From: Shewanella sp. Arc9-LZ
Lineage (GTDB): Bacteria > Pseudomonadota > Gammaproteobacteria > Enterobacterales > Shewanellaceae
Reading direction: 5' to 3'
Assembly: GCF_010092445.1 (NCBI RefSeq)
Contig: NZ_CP048031.1
Span: 2,976,001 to 3,040,000 of the forward strand
DNA length: 64,000 nucleotides
Under the pieces are notes generated by a model. The model worked only from the letters and a program-made list of their open reading frames with translations, ran no database searches and was not told where the DNA came from. The position numbers were made by a program, and so were the translations under genes. This document shows, in pieces, positions 33,639 to 43,228 of the stretch. How positions within the stretch are numbered: the stretch's first letter is position 1; the number at the start of each line of letters is the position of its first letter.

Positions 33639-34877
33639 TTAAATTCTCTTAAACAGTAACGAACCGTTCGTGCCACCAAAACCAAATGAATTACATAAGG
33701 CATAGTCAAACTGATGACGACGTGAAGTGTGGGCAACAAAATCTAAATCGCAACCTTCGTCTGGGTTATCTAAGTTGATTGTTGGCGGTACGTGCTGATC
33801 ACGCAGTGCAAGCAAAGTAATAATGGCTTCAACAGCGCCAGCTGCGCCCAACAAATGTCCAGTCATTGATTTAGTTGAACTTACAAGTACCTCGTAGGCA
33901 TGTGGTCCAAACACCGATTTAACTGCTGCAGCTTCTGCTTTATCACCCGCATGAGTTGAGGTGCCATGTGCATTGATGTAACCCACAAGCTCTTTGTCAA
34001 TTTGGGCATCATTAATGGCGTTAACCATTGCCGCTGCGGCACCAGCACCATCACTTGGAGGTGATGTCATGTGAAATGCATCGCCGCTCATACCAAAACC
34101 AACTAACTCACCGTAAATTTTAGCACCACGAGCTTTAGCTCGTTCATACTCTTCCATCACAATAACACCGGCGCCATCGCCAATAACAAAGCCATCACGG
34201 TCTTTGTCCCAAGGGCGACTTGCTGCTGTTGGATTGTCATTACGAGTCGATAATGCTTTAGCAGCACTAAAACCTGCAACGCCTAATGGGCTAGTAACAT
34301 CTTCTGCGCCACCAGCCACCATCACATCAGCATCACCGTAAGCAATGGTACGTGCTGCAAAACCAATATTGTGTACACCCGTTGTACAGGCTGTAGTCAC
34401 AGCAAAATTAGGACCTGTCATGCCATACATAATCGACAAGTTTCCGGCTATCATATTGATAATGGTGCTTGGCACAAAAAATGGCGACACTTTACGTGGT
34501 CCACCATTTAATAATGCAGAATGGCCTTGTTCAATTAACCACATACCACCCATACCAGAACCAATAGCAGTACCTATACGAGCTGGATTTTCTTGGCTCA
34601 TATCTAAGCCTGAATCTTTTACTGCTTGAATACCCGCAGCCATGCCGTATTGGATAAATAAATCCATTTTACGAGCATCTTTTTTGGTTAGGTATTGTTC
34701 GACGTCAAAATCTTTCACAGAGCCACTGAAACGAGTACCAAATTCACTAGAATCAAACTTTGTGATTGGAGCTATACCACTCTTACCAGCCAATAAGGCA
34801 TTCCAAGTAGACTCGACATCATTACCCACAGGAGTCACAAGACCAAGACCTGTGATGACGACACGACGTTTAGACAT
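33639..34877 (-). CDS. fabF: beta-ketoacyl-ACP synthase II FabF
   Basis: Condensing enzyme of fatty-acid elongation (412 aa). The active-site Cys is in [14 protein letters not shown], with catalytic His in [11 protein letters not shown] and [13 protein letters not shown]. The ATG at 34877 has AAAGGTG upstream; an in-frame GTG three codons earlier overlaps that RBS. It follows acpP across a terminator-like hairpin. Confidence 0.96.
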   Translation of the reverse strand: MSKRRVVITGLGLVTPVGNDVESTWNALLAGKSGIAPITKFDSSEFGTRFSGSVKDFDVEQYLTKKDARKMDLFIQYGMAAGIQAVKDSGLDMSQENPARIGTAIGSGMGGMWLIEQGHSALLNGGPRKVSPFFVPSTIINMIAGNLSIMYGMTGPNFAVTTACTTGVHNIGFAARTIAYGDADVMVAGGAEDVTSPLGVAGFSAAKALSTRNDNPTAASRPWDKDRDGFVIGDGAGVIVMEEYERAKARGAKIYGELVGFGMSGDAFHMTSPPSDGAGAAAAMVNAINDAQIDKELVGYINAHGTSTHAGDKAEAAAVKSVFGPHAYEVLVSSTKSMTGHLLGAAGAVEAIITLLALRDQHVPPTINLDNPDEGCDLDFVAHTSRRHQFDYALCNSFGFGGTNGSLLFKRI

Positions 34878-34995
34878 GATATTCACCTTTAAATAAAATC
34901 TGCCACGATGCCATTATTGCGATTTAGCTAAAGAAGTATAAGGAGGGATGTTCTAATGCAATTAAATGGAACGAGCGTTTACAAATGCTTTAAAC

Positions 34996-35027
34996 AAAAA
35001 CAGGCGGCATAAATGCCGCCTGTTTTT
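34996..35027 (-). terminator. hairpin/terminator between acpP and fabF
   Basis: Stem aaaaacaggcggca / tgccgcctgttttt with a short loop. It probably ends most acpP transcripts, giving more ACP than FabF. Confidence 0.85.
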
Positions 35028-35039
35028 GTGAATTCTTGA

Positions 35040-35273
35040 TTACTGATTCTTAGAAACGTAATCGATCGCTGCTTGAACAGTAGTGATCTTTTCAGCTTCT
35101 TCGTCAGGGATCTCGGTATCAAACTCTTCTTCTAGAGCCATAACCAATTCAACAGTGTCTAGAGAATCAGCGCCTAAATCGTCTACAAAAGAAGCAGCTG
35201 ATTTAACGTCTTCTTCTTTAACGCCAAGTTGTTCGATGATGATTTTCTTTACACGTTCTTCGATGTTGCTCAT
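35040..35273 (-). CDS. acpP: acyl carrier protein AcpP
   Basis: A 77-residue acidic carrier protein with the phosphopantetheine Ser in [18 protein letters not shown]. Carries acyl chains for all Fab enzymes. Typical length; between fabG and fabF as in most gammaproteobacteria. Confidence 0.98.
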   Translation of the reverse strand: MSNIEERVKKIIIEQLGVKEEDVKSAASFVDDLGADSLDTVELVMALEEEFDTEIPDEEAEKITTVQAAIDYVSKNQ

Positions 35274-35436
35274 TAGTTTTCTTTCCTATTCAAATTACGC
35301 ACTTGCGTAAGATTGCGAGTAGTTTATTCGAATTAGATAACAATGCAAGCTTAGATTTTGTGGTCTAACCACAAAAATTAACATTGAATTGTCACTAACA
35401 CTGACTCAAATGAAGGTAGTTACCTACCTATCGCCC

Positions 35437-36183
35437 TTAAACCATGTACATACCGCCATTCACATGCAATGTTTCGCCTGTGATGTAAGCGGCTGAATCC
35501 GAGGCCAAAAACAATACTGCATTGGCAATTTCTTGTGCTTGCCCTAATCGTTCCATCGGAACTTGCGACATAATAGCTTGTTGCTGCTCAACTGTCAGCT
35601 CATCTGTCATGTCTGTCTGAATAAATCCAGGTGCAATAGCATTCACTGTTATTTGACGAGATGCAACCTCTCTTGCAAGAGATTTTGTAAATCCGATCAA
35701 ACCAGCTTTAGCTGCCGAGTAATTTACTTGGCCAGCGTTGCCCATTGTACCTACTACAGAACCGATACTGATAATACGTCCGAAACGTTTTTTCATCATA
35801 GATCGCATTACTGGTTTAGACAATTTAAATAATGAAGTCAAATTAGTGTCAATAATATCTTGCCACTCATCATCTTTCATCCGCATTAATAAATTATCAC
35901 GGGTAATACCCGCATTGTTGATAAGAATATCAACTTCACCTGCTTTTTCTTTGATCTGGCTATATAAATCAGCAACAGATTGAGAGTCAGTGACATTTAA
36001 CACCATCCCAAAGCCTTTGTCACCTAGGTATGCTTGAATCGCCGCTGCACCTTTTTCACTGGTTGCCGTACCGATAACCATCGCGCCAGCTTGTACCAAT
36101 GATTCAGCAATTGCACGCCCAATACCGCGACTAGCGCCTGTCACTAAAGCAACTTTACCGTCTAAATTAATGCTAAAGCTCAT
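35437..36183 (-). CDS. fabG: 3-oxoacyl-ACP reductase FabG
   Basis: NADPH-dependent short-chain dehydrogenase (248 aa): cofactor loop TGASRGIGRAIAE, NNAGITRD, and catalytic YSAAKAG. Reduces 3-oxoacyl-ACP in the elongation cycle. It follows fabD by 10 bp. Confidence 0.97.
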   Translation of the reverse strand: MSFSINLDGKVALVTGASRGIGRAIAESLVQAGAMVIGTATSEKGAAAIQAYLGDKGFGMVLNVTDSQSVADLYSQIKEKAGEVDILINNAGITRDNLLMRMKDDEWQDIIDTNLTSLFKLSKPVMRSMMKKRFGRIISIGSVVGTMGNAGQVNYSAAKAGLIGFTKSLAREVASRQITVNAIAPGFIQTDMTDELTVEQQQAIMSQVPMERLGQAQEIANAVLFLASDSAAYITGETLHVNGGMYMV

Positions 36184-36193
36184 ATCAACTCCT

Positions 36194-37120
36194 TTATTCG
36201 ACTAATGCTGCAAATGAAGCAACATCATTGACCGCTTGAGCGGATATCGATTTATTAATTCTTTTTGTTAAACCGGTTAATACTTTACCCGGTCCACACT
36301 CTATTAATTTTGTAACACCTTGTGTCGCCATAAATTCAACAGACTCGCTCCAACGCACTGGGCAATATAACTGACGCACTAATGCATCTTTAATTGCCTG
36401 TGAATCTGTCGGCATGGCCACATCAACATTGTTGACGACATTAATGGTAGGCTCTGAGAATGTCACTTCAATTAACGCTTTAGCGAGTTCATCAGCGGCT
36501 GGCTTCATTAGTGCACAATGTGACGGTACACTCACAGGTAATGCTACTGTCATTTTTGCCCCTGCAGCTTTACATGCAGCTGCAGCGCGTTCAACAGCCG
36601 CTTTCTCACCGGCTATCACAACTTGACCTGGGCTATTGTAGTTAACAGGGCTTACCACGCTACCTTCAGCAGACTCTGCGCATGCTTTAGCAATAGCAGC
36701 ATCATCAAGACCAATAATGGCAAACATGGCACCAGAACCTGCTGGCACAGCTTGTTGCATTAACTTTCCGCGTAGTTCAACTAATTTAACTGCATCAATA
36801 AATTCAATCACACCTGCGCAAACTAAAGCAGAATACTCTCCAAGGCTGTGACCTGCTAATAAAGAAGGCATGGGCTTGTTAGATGCTTGATATGCACGCC
36901 AAATAGCTACGCTTGCCGTAAGCAATGCAGGCTGAGTTTTATCTGTTTCATTCAAGGTCTCAGCTGGACCATTGGCAACAAGATCCCATAAATCATAACC
37001 TAACGCTTCACTCGCTTCAGCAAAGGTTTTTTCGATAACATCGTTAGATTGAGCTAATTCAGCTAACATTCCTACAGCCTGTGAACCTTGGCCAGGAAAT
37101 ACAAAAGCAACATTTTCCAT
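36194..37120 (-). CDS. fabD: malonyl-CoA:ACP transacylase FabD
   Basis: Transfers malonyl from CoA to ACP (308 aa). FVFPGQGSQAVGM at the N-terminus, catalytic Ser in LAGHSLGEYSALV, and VSVPSHCALM with the catalytic His. Confidence 0.97.
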   Translation of the reverse strand: MENVAFVFPGQGSQAVGMLAELAQSNDVIEKTFAEASEALGYDLWDLVANGPAETLNETDKTQPALLTASVAIWRAYQASNKPMPSLLAGHSLGEYSALVCAGVIEFIDAVKLVELRGKLMQQAVPAGSGAMFAIIGLDDAAIAKACAESAEGSVVSPVNYNSPGQVVIAGEKAAVERAAAACKAAGAKMTVALPVSVPSHCALMKPAADELAKALIEVTFSEPTINVVNNVDVAMPTDSQAIKDALVRQLYCPVRWSESVEFMATQGVTKLIECGPGKVLTGLTKRINKSISAQAVNDVASFAALVE

Positions 37121-37152
37121 AAACGCTTACCTGTATAAAATTAATTTGAAAA

Positions 37153-38112
37153 TTAAAAACGAACTAAAGCACTGCCCCAAGCAAAACCACCGCCAAATGC
37201 TTCGAGTAGTAATAAATGTCCACGCTGAATTCGACCATCACGCACCGCTTCATCTAATGCGATAGGCACCGATGCGGCAGAAGTATTACCGTGTCTCGCT
37301 AAAGTCAGCACGACTTTATCTAGACTCATGTGCAACTTTTTAGCCGTGGCATTAATAATGCGGAAATTAGCTTGATGTGGCACTAGCCAGTCAATTTCTG
37401 ATTTATCGACATTATTAAGACGTAAGGTTTCGGTGACCACATTAGACAACTGCGTAACCGCAACTTTAAACACATCGTTGCCTTTCATCGTCATAAAACC
37501 AACGGCTTCAGAACTTTCATTAGCACGAGGAGGGAAAGAGCATTTTAATAAATCCCCTTGGCTGCCATCAGCATAGATATGCGTCGCAATGATACCGGGA
37601 GTATCACTAACACCAATAATCGCGGCGCCGGCACCATCGCCAAATAAAATGACGGTAGAGCGATCAGCAGGATCGCACATCCGTGACAATACGTCAGAAC
37701 CTATAACCAGTACTTTTTTAGCAGAACCCGTTTTTACGAATTGATCCGCAACCGATAGTGCATAAATAAATCCAGAACACGCGGCAGCAATATCAAAGGC
37801 AGGGATATTTTTGACGCCTAATAAGGCTTGAATTTCGCATGCAGCTGCAGGAAATGCGTTTGATGCACTGGTGGTTCCACAAACAATCATATCAAGATCG
37901 CTTGCTTCGATCCCTGCCATTTCAAGCGCTTTTAGTGCCGCTTGATAACCCATTGTTGAAACCGATTCATCTGATGCAGCAATGCGCCGTTCAGAAATAC
38001 CGGTTCGGTCAACAATCCATTGGTCACTGGTTTCAACCATTTTTTCGAGATCTTGATTGCTACGAACTTGCACAGGTAGATAGCTACCTGTTCCGAGAAT
38101 TTTTGTGTGCAT
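37153..38112 (-). CDS. fabH: beta-ketoacyl-ACP synthase III FabH
   Basis: Starts fatty-acid synthesis by condensing acetyl-CoA with malonyl-ACP (319 aa). Catalytic Cys in [13 protein letters not shown], His in [11 protein letters not shown], and Asn in [11 protein letters not shown]. It starts 8 bp after plsX. Confidence 0.97.
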   Translation of the reverse strand: MHTKILGTGSYLPVQVRSNQDLEKMVETSDQWIVDRTGISERRIAASDESVSTMGYQAALKALEMAGIEASDLDMIVCGTTSASNAFPAAACEIQALLGVKNIPAFDIAAACSGFIYALSVADQFVKTGSAKKVLVIGSDVLSRMCDPADRSTVILFGDGAGAAIIGVSDTPGIIATHIYADGSQGDLLKCSFPPRANESSEAVGFMTMKGNDVFKVAVTQLSNVVTETLRLNNVDKSEIDWLVPHQANFRIINATAKKLHMSLDKVVLTLARHGNTSAASVPIALDEAVRDGRIQRGHLLLLEAFGGGFAWGSALVRF

Positions 38113-38120
38113 ATATGAGA

Positions 38121-39149
38121 TCAGCTATTGATGTCTAAAAGAATCGACTCCAAACGATCTTTAATCATTTCAGGAAGACGACGTTTTGCTTCTGTTGCTG
38201 CTAAATTTAATGCTTGTAAAAATGCAGCTTCATCCGCGTTACCATGACTCTTTACTACTATTCCGCGCAATCCTATCAGACTTGCACCGTTATAGTGGTC
38301 GGGGTTCATCTTACTGAGTACTGCTTGTATGCGTGGAGCGATGAGTTTGGAGAGTAAACGAACAAAAAAACCGTCATTTAAGCCGCGTTTTAATTGATGT
38401 ACTAACAGTTTTGCGATGCCTTCAGAAGTCTTTAAGGTGATATTACCGACAAAGCCATCACAAACAATGACATCCACATTACCAGTGTAAATTTCATCGC
38501 CTTCAACAAAGCCGATATAATTAACTTGTTCGGTGTGTTGTAAAATTTGTCCGGCCTGTTGAACCTGGTCGTTCCCCTTAATGGCTTCAATACCGACATT
38601 AAGCAAAGCGACTTTGGGACGGGATTTCTTATGGACAGCTTCACATAAGACAGACCCCATAATAGCAAACTGGAATAAGGTCTCGGAATCACAAGATACA
38701 TTAGCCCCTAAATCCAGCAGATAAACGGGCTTGCCAGTCATTGCAGGTAAACAAGAAACCAGTGCGGGTCTATCAATACCCGGTAATGTTTTTAATAGCA
38801 CCTTAGCCATCGCCATCAACGCACCAGTATTACCAGCGCTAACGCAGGCCTCGGCTTTTCCGTCACGTACCAGTTCAAGCGCTATTCTCATAGAACTGTT
38901 TTTACGTGAACGCAAAGCATGAATGGGCCTATCGCACATTGTCACGACTTCAGTAGTGTGGATTATTTCAATTCTGGATAAATCAGCTGAGTGAGCTTGG
39001 GGAAGGTATTTTTCTATTTCGGTTTTATTACCAACCAAAATAATATTTAAAGAGGTATGAAATTTCAGTGCCTGCATCGCTGCAGGCACTGTCACGTGGG
39101 GGCCGTGATCGCCCCCCATCGCATCTAACGCAAGCGTCAGATTTGTCAT
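38121..39149 (-). CDS. plsX: phosphate acyltransferase PlsX
   Basis: Makes acyl-phosphate from acyl-ACP for phospholipid synthesis (342 aa). Begins [20 protein letters not shown], with the usual [13 protein letters not shown] and [11 protein letters not shown] segments. Follows rpmF in the conserved order. Confidence 0.96.
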   Translation of the reverse strand: MTNLTLALDAMGGDHGPHVTVPAAMQALKFHTSLNIILVGNKTEIEKYLPQAHSADLSRIEIIHTTEVVTMCDRPIHALRSRKNSSMRIALELVRDGKAEACVSAGNTGALMAMAKVLLKTLPGIDRPALVSCLPAMTGKPVYLLDLGANVSCDSETLFQFAIMGSVLCEAVHKKSRPKVALLNVGIEAIKGNDQVQQAGQILQHTEQVNYIGFVEGDEIYTGNVDVIVCDGFVGNITLKTSEGIAKLLVHQLKRGLNDGFFVRLLSKLIAPRIQAVLSKMNPDHYNGASLIGLRGIVVKSHGNADEAAFLQALNLAATEAKRRLPEMIKDRLESILLDINS

Positions 39150-39164
39150 CAGATAATCAACAAA

Positions 39165-39335
39165 TTACTTGTTGATAACCTTTTTACCGCGGTAAAAACC
39201 ATCAGCAGTCACGTTGTGACGTAGATGTAATTCACCGCTAGTTGCGTCTACTGATAATTGAGCAGTGCTCAATGAATCATGTGAACGACGCATGCCGCGC
39301 TTTGAACGTGATTTTTTATTCTGTTGTACAGCCAT
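39165..39335 (-). CDS. rpmF: 50S ribosomal protein L32
   Basis: A 56-residue ribosomal protein beginning [20 protein letters not shown] and ending GKKVINK. Between yceD and plsX, its standard place. Lacks the Cys zinc motif, as in other gammaproteobacterial L32. Confidence 0.97.
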   Translation of the reverse strand: MAVQQNKKSRSKRGMRRSHDSLSTAQLSVDATSGELHLRHNVTADGFYRGKKVINK

Positions 39336-39353
39336 TGGACCTGTCTCCTACGA

Positions 39354-39878
39354 TTACTTGCTCTTCAGTTTTTCTAACACTGCAAACGGATTTGGACGCT
39401 CCTCATGAGCGGGTTCGATCTCGCCTACAACTATATCTTTCGATCCAGACTTACAACTATTATCATCGTGCATCGGGATGATAGGCATAGCGACTATCAA
39501 TTCATCTTCAATCAATTGATGCAGACGTACTTCACCAATCTCATTACACTCAATTGGATCATACGCATCCGGGAGCTCATCGATTTCTGCCTCAGTCTTA
39601 CAAGGACTAAAACAAAAGTCGACCGTAACCTCAGTAGTAAATTGTGTCATGCAACGTTGACATAGCAGAGTGAGCTCCGTCACAGCCTTCCCGCGAAGGT
39701 AGACTATCCCCTGTAAATCGACGCCACATTCCAACGACACAACTACGTCGGAACAGTCGCCGGCACATAACTCGCTTAATCGCTTAAGTTGCTTACCTAA
39801 AATGGTACCTTCATATCGAAGGCCGCTAGAGGCAGCGCGTATAGGATCAATTGAAACCGGTATCTTTACTGTTTGCAT
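39354..39878 (-). CDS. yceD: 23S rRNA accumulation protein YceD (DUF177)
   Basis: A 174-residue DUF177 protein upstream of rpmF; YceD is linked to 23S rRNA accumulation. LTLLCQRCMTQF holds the conserved CxxC, followed by the acidic DAYDPIECNEIGEVRLHQLIEDELIVAMPIIPMH core and a C-terminal NPFAVLEKLK. Confidence 0.93.
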   Translation of the reverse strand: MQTVKIPVSIDPIRAASSGLRYEGTILGKQLKRLSELCAGDCSDVVVSLECGVDLQGIVYLRGKAVTELTLLCQRCMTQFTTEVTVDFCFSPCKTEAEIDELPDAYDPIECNEIGEVRLHQLIEDELIVAMPIIPMHDDNSCKSGSKDIVVGEIEPAHEERPNPFAVLEKLKSK

Positions 39879-40126
39879 AAGGCGCGCATATTATAGTTTG
39901 AAAACGCTGGAGTCAAAGAAAATTTCCGTAAAAATACGGTAACCTCACCTAACAAGGAACTTTAGGTACTCTTTAAATCCGGCATTGAATTTGAAAGTTG
40001 GTAAATTTTACCGAACCCAACCCCATCACACAAGCATTACTCGAGAAAAATGATCCATTTGCATAGATGAATACAGTAAACTGACTAATATTCTGTTATT
40101 AGCCAATAAATAATGAAACAAAACCA

Positions 40127-40753
40127 ATGAAATTCAATCTTGTACTTGCGTCAACCTCACCTTTTCGTCAACAACTATTGCAAAAATTAATGCTGCCTTT
40201 TAGTTGTGTTAACCCAGATATTGATGAAACCCCATTAAAAGATGAGACAGCATTAGCATTGGTTAAGCGCTTAGCCGAGCAAAAAGCATTAGCAGGCGCG
40301 AACTTAATTGATCAAACATCTGTGCCGCAATTAATTATTGGTTCCGATCAAGTCGCGCTGATTAACGGTCAAATTATCGGTAAGCCTTATACTGTAGACA
40401 ATGCGATAGCTCAATTAAGCTCAGCATCTGGTCAAGCAATTACTTTTTATACAGGTCTTGCTGTATTCAATAGTGCCAATCAACAAATGATATCTTGTGT
40501 TGAACCGTTTACGGTTCATTTTAAACACTTATCTGCTGCGCAAATTCGCTATTACGTCGATGCAGAGCAGCCACTATATTGCGCGGGGAGTTTTAAATGC
40601 GAAGGGTTAGGCATTGCCTTATTTAGCCGTTTAGAAGGTGACGACCCAAATAGCTTAATTGGACTACCATTAATTAAGCTGATTGATTTACTCTCACAAC
40701 ACGGTGTAGATGTTCTTAGTACAGCAGCAGAATGCTCAATCAACGAATACTAA
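40127..40753 (+). CDS. Maf-like nucleotide pyrophosphatase (YceF type)
   Basis: A 208-residue Maf-family enzyme, probably removing pyrophosphate from 7-methyl-GTP. Motifs [24 protein letters not shown] and GKP are in order, and the C-terminal [27 protein letters not shown] is typical of the YceF branch. Divergent from yceD. Its stop codon lies inside a short tandem repeat. Confidence 0.92.
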   Translation: MKFNLVLASTSPFRQQLLQKLMLPFSCVNPDIDETPLKDETALALVKRLAEQKALAGANLIDQTSVPQLIIGSDQVALINGQIIGKPYTVDNAIAQLSSASGQAITFYTGLAVFNSANQQMISCVEPFTVHFKHLSAAQIRYYVDAEQPLYCAGSFKCEGLGIALFSRLEGDDPNSLIGLPLIKLIDLLSQHGVDVLSTAAECSINEY

Positions 40754-40781
40754 TATCGAATACTAATATCGAATATAAGGT
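40744..40781 (+). repeat. 13-bp tandem repeat at the maf stop codon
   Basis: Unit cgaatactaatat occurs twice in full, followed by a partial copy (cgaatataaggt). The first unit contains the maf stop codon TAA. Confidence 0.8.
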
Positions 40782-40894
40782 CGATACCGAATCTAAAAAG
40801 GTGCATTGATGAAGGTAATGGTGTTTGCGCTTGATGTGGGAACGATAACAGGTGTAACACCGAGATAAGCTAAGCAACATATAAAGCGTATGCT

Positions 40895-40928
40895 ATGCAG
40901 CATCGAACACTTATATTCGACGCTGCAT
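40895..40928. repeat. inverted repeat between convergent maf and HAD phosphatase genes
   Basis: Arms atgcagcatcgaa / ttcgacgctgcat (12 of 13 paired) around an 8-nt loop. No T tract follows, so a rho-independent terminator is uncertain; it may protect 3' ends or be a protein site. Confidence 0.6.
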
Positions 40929-40959
40929 TACACATCTGGCAATACATCACCCACAATAA

Positions 40960-41613
40960 TTAAACATAGTCATGTATCGCCGATGGTTGGTCGACAATCG
41001 CGCGTGGATTTAACGTTTTCAATCTAGCTTCATTATGTGCGCCGTAACTCACACCGATACTCGCCATGCCAGCATTATTGGCCATGGTTAAATCATGAAT
41101 CGAATCACCAATCATGACGGCTCTATCGGCAGCAACATCAAAATGTCTCAATAATGAATGCAGCATCTCAGGATCTGGCTTGCTCTTAGCGTCATCAGCG
41201 CAACGCGTCGCATGAAAATACTGTCCTAAGCCTGTTAATGCTAATACCTTGTCTAGACCATCTCGTCCTTTACCCGTCGCCACAGCTAATTGATAACCAG
41301 CCGCATGTAGATTAATAATGAGCGACTCTACCCCCTCAAATAGAGGTGTAGGCTGCTCATTGGCAAAATGATGACGTCGATAACAATCAATAATCTGTTG
41401 ATTGTTTTGGTGACCAACAAATAAAATCGGCATGATTTTAGGTAAAGATAAGCCTATGACATCTCTAATTTGTTGCTCAGAGGGTATAGGTAAAATTAAT
41501 TCTTGTGCTACATCTTGCATACAAGACACTATTTTACCTACGGTATCCATTAGCGTGCCATCCCAATCGAAAATGACTAGTTCATAAGCTTTATCTTTAA
41601 TGTTCAATATCAT
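40960..41613 (-). CDS. HAD superfamily hydrolase, phosphoglycolate-phosphatase-like
   Basis: A 217-residue HAD-IA phosphatase: motif I VIFDWDGTLMDT, motif II LAVATGK, motif III lysine in KPDPEML, motif IV MIGDSIHDLTMANNAG. It lies 31 bp after rluC, as is common in this group. The small substrate is not known. Confidence 0.9.
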   Translation of the reverse strand: MILNIKDKAYELVIFDWDGTLMDTVGKIVSCMQDVAQELILPIPSEQQIRDVIGLSLPKIMPILFVGHQNNQQIIDCYRRHHFANEQPTPLFEGVESLIINLHAAGYQLAVATGKGRDGLDKVLALTGLGQYFHATRCADDAKSKPDPEMLHSLLRHFDVAADRAVMIGDSIHDLTMANNAGMASIGVSYGAHNEARLKTLNPRAIVDQPSAIHDYV

Positions 41614-41644
41614 GCCCTACTTCATTTGCACATATCTGTGGGTG

Positions 41645-42601
41645 TTATACTCTCTTCAATTTATCAAGAGTGCTCAATAACACTGGATCTAAAGGCGCTT
41701 TAACTTGCATGATTTCATCATTTTCTGGATGAGTGAATTTAAGTTCAGCCGCGTGTAAAAACAGACGGTCTAACCCTAAAGCACGCATGCTGTCGTCAAA
41801 TTGTTGCTCGCTGTATTTATCATCACAAGCAATTGCGTGGCCTGCATACTGACAATGTACTCGTATTTGATGGGTTCGCCCTGTAACAGGACTCGCCTTA
41901 ACTAAAGTACACCCTTGGTAACGCTGCATGATCTTATAGCGGGTTTCTGACTCTTTACCCTCTTTGTTAACCCGAACGATTCTCTCGCCCGACTTTAAGG
42001 TAATTTTTAATAGCGGTGCTTTAACCACTTTATCACTTGCTTGCCATTCACCACGCACCAACGCTAAATAATCTTTTTGCATGGTTTTACTGCGCAATTG
42101 CTCATGTAAATGCTTTAGTGCACTTCGCTTCTTAGCCACAAGCAGCACACCCGAGGTATCTTTATCTAATCGATGCACTAGCTCTAAAAACTTTTGCTGT
42201 GGTCGCAGTGAGCGTAATCCTTCAATCACACCATAATCGACACCGCTGCCACCATGCACAGCAATACCAGCAGGCTTGTTTAACACGATAAGATGATTAT
42301 CTTCATGGATAATACGATCTTCAAGCTGTGACACTCTGGATAAATTAGGAGATGGTGCCTTGCGATTGTCTTTTTCGGCAACACGAACAGGCGGTACTCT
42401 TACGATGTCACCAATTTGTAATTTGTATTCAGGCTTGATGCGTTTTTTATTTACCCGCACTTCCCCTTTGCGCACAATCCGATAGATCATGCTTTTAGGA
42501 ACACCTTTTAATTTAGTTAGCAGAAAATTATCGATTCGTTGTTCAAAATGATCTTCGTCGATAGTCACGTATTCAACTTGGGGGGTAGTTTCAGTATTCA
42601 T
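41645..42601 (-). CDS. rluC: 23S rRNA pseudouridine synthase RluC
   Basis: Makes pseudouridine at 955, 2504 and 2580 of 23S rRNA in E. coli. The 318-residue protein has an N-terminal S4 domain (DNFLLTKLKGVPKSMIYRIVRKGEVRVN) and a catalytic Asp in LVHRLDKDTSGVLLVAK, plus GRTHQIRVH. Divergent from rne, as in E. coli. Confidence 0.96.
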   Translation of the reverse strand: MNTETTPQVEYVTIDEDHFEQRIDNFLLTKLKGVPKSMIYRIVRKGEVRVNKKRIKPEYKLQIGDIVRVPPVRVAEKDNRKAPSPNLSRVSQLEDRIIHEDNHLIVLNKPAGIAVHGGSGVDYGVIEGLRSLRPQQKFLELVHRLDKDTSGVLLVAKKRSALKHLHEQLRSKTMQKDYLALVRGEWQASDKVVKAPLLKITLKSGERIVRVNKEGKESETRYKIMQRYQGCTLVKASPVTGRTHQIRVHCQYAGHAIACDDKYSEQQFDDSMRALGLDRLFLHAAELKFTHPENDEIMQVKAPLDPVLLSTLDKLKRV

Positions 42602-43228
42602 GATGCGCCATATAGTGGTAACCCTAATAGTGTACCTTATCTTGCAAATGATTGGCTATTGCCGCATCAGACTTGAAATAAATACATGAAAGAATATAGG
42701 CTTTTGATTGCTGAAAATAACGTTTGTTGCTATATTTGCCCACAGGTTGAGAGTAAACAGTGGATAAAGTGTTCACAACTTTGACCAAATGCGAAACACT
42801 AGCAGTTAAAAAAATGAACCTAATCGGTAGCAACTCATTGATTTGCAAATTGTATTAATTAAAAAACGACAAAAACCGTTTGTGCAATTAAACCGTAAGT
42901 TTTGAATAAAGATTTCAATTTAACTGTAGTAAATCGCCCCAAATTCGAACAACATTTTAGCTTGTTATCAAACAAACCGATTCGACTTGGGCATTAACGG
43001 ATTAAAATACCATAATTTATGGGGTTGGTTGTTAGTCAACCAATTCCTTGTTTTTGTAAACATTAGAAAATAAGCCATAAATAGGATGCGACACGCAGTG
43101 ACTGCGTTTTACAGTAATGAGCACCTAATTGCCTGGATCTAGCCGTGAGGTTATACCGATTAATTCAGGCCCGTAATGCAGAAAAAATCGTGTTGTTTGA
43201 TGACCTCATTTAGAAGAATCACGTCATC
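42602..43228 (+). promoter_or_regulatory. rne promoter and long 5' untranslated region
   Basis: A 627-bp gene-free gap between rluC and rne. RNase E genes of this group have long leaders with hairpins through which RNase E limits its own mRNA. The last 150 bp, including ccgattaattcaggcccgta near 43157, are the likely conserved part; the secondary structure was not computed. Open frames on the minus strand here look non-coding. Confidence 0.5.

Noticed and set aside
40809..40868. 20-codon frame MKVMVFALDVGTITG... after maf
   Set aside because: Too short to judge and without RBS; looks like chance.
42624..42848. 74-codon minus-strand frame between rluC and rne
   Set aside because: Lies in the rne promoter/leader region, has no family and no RBS.
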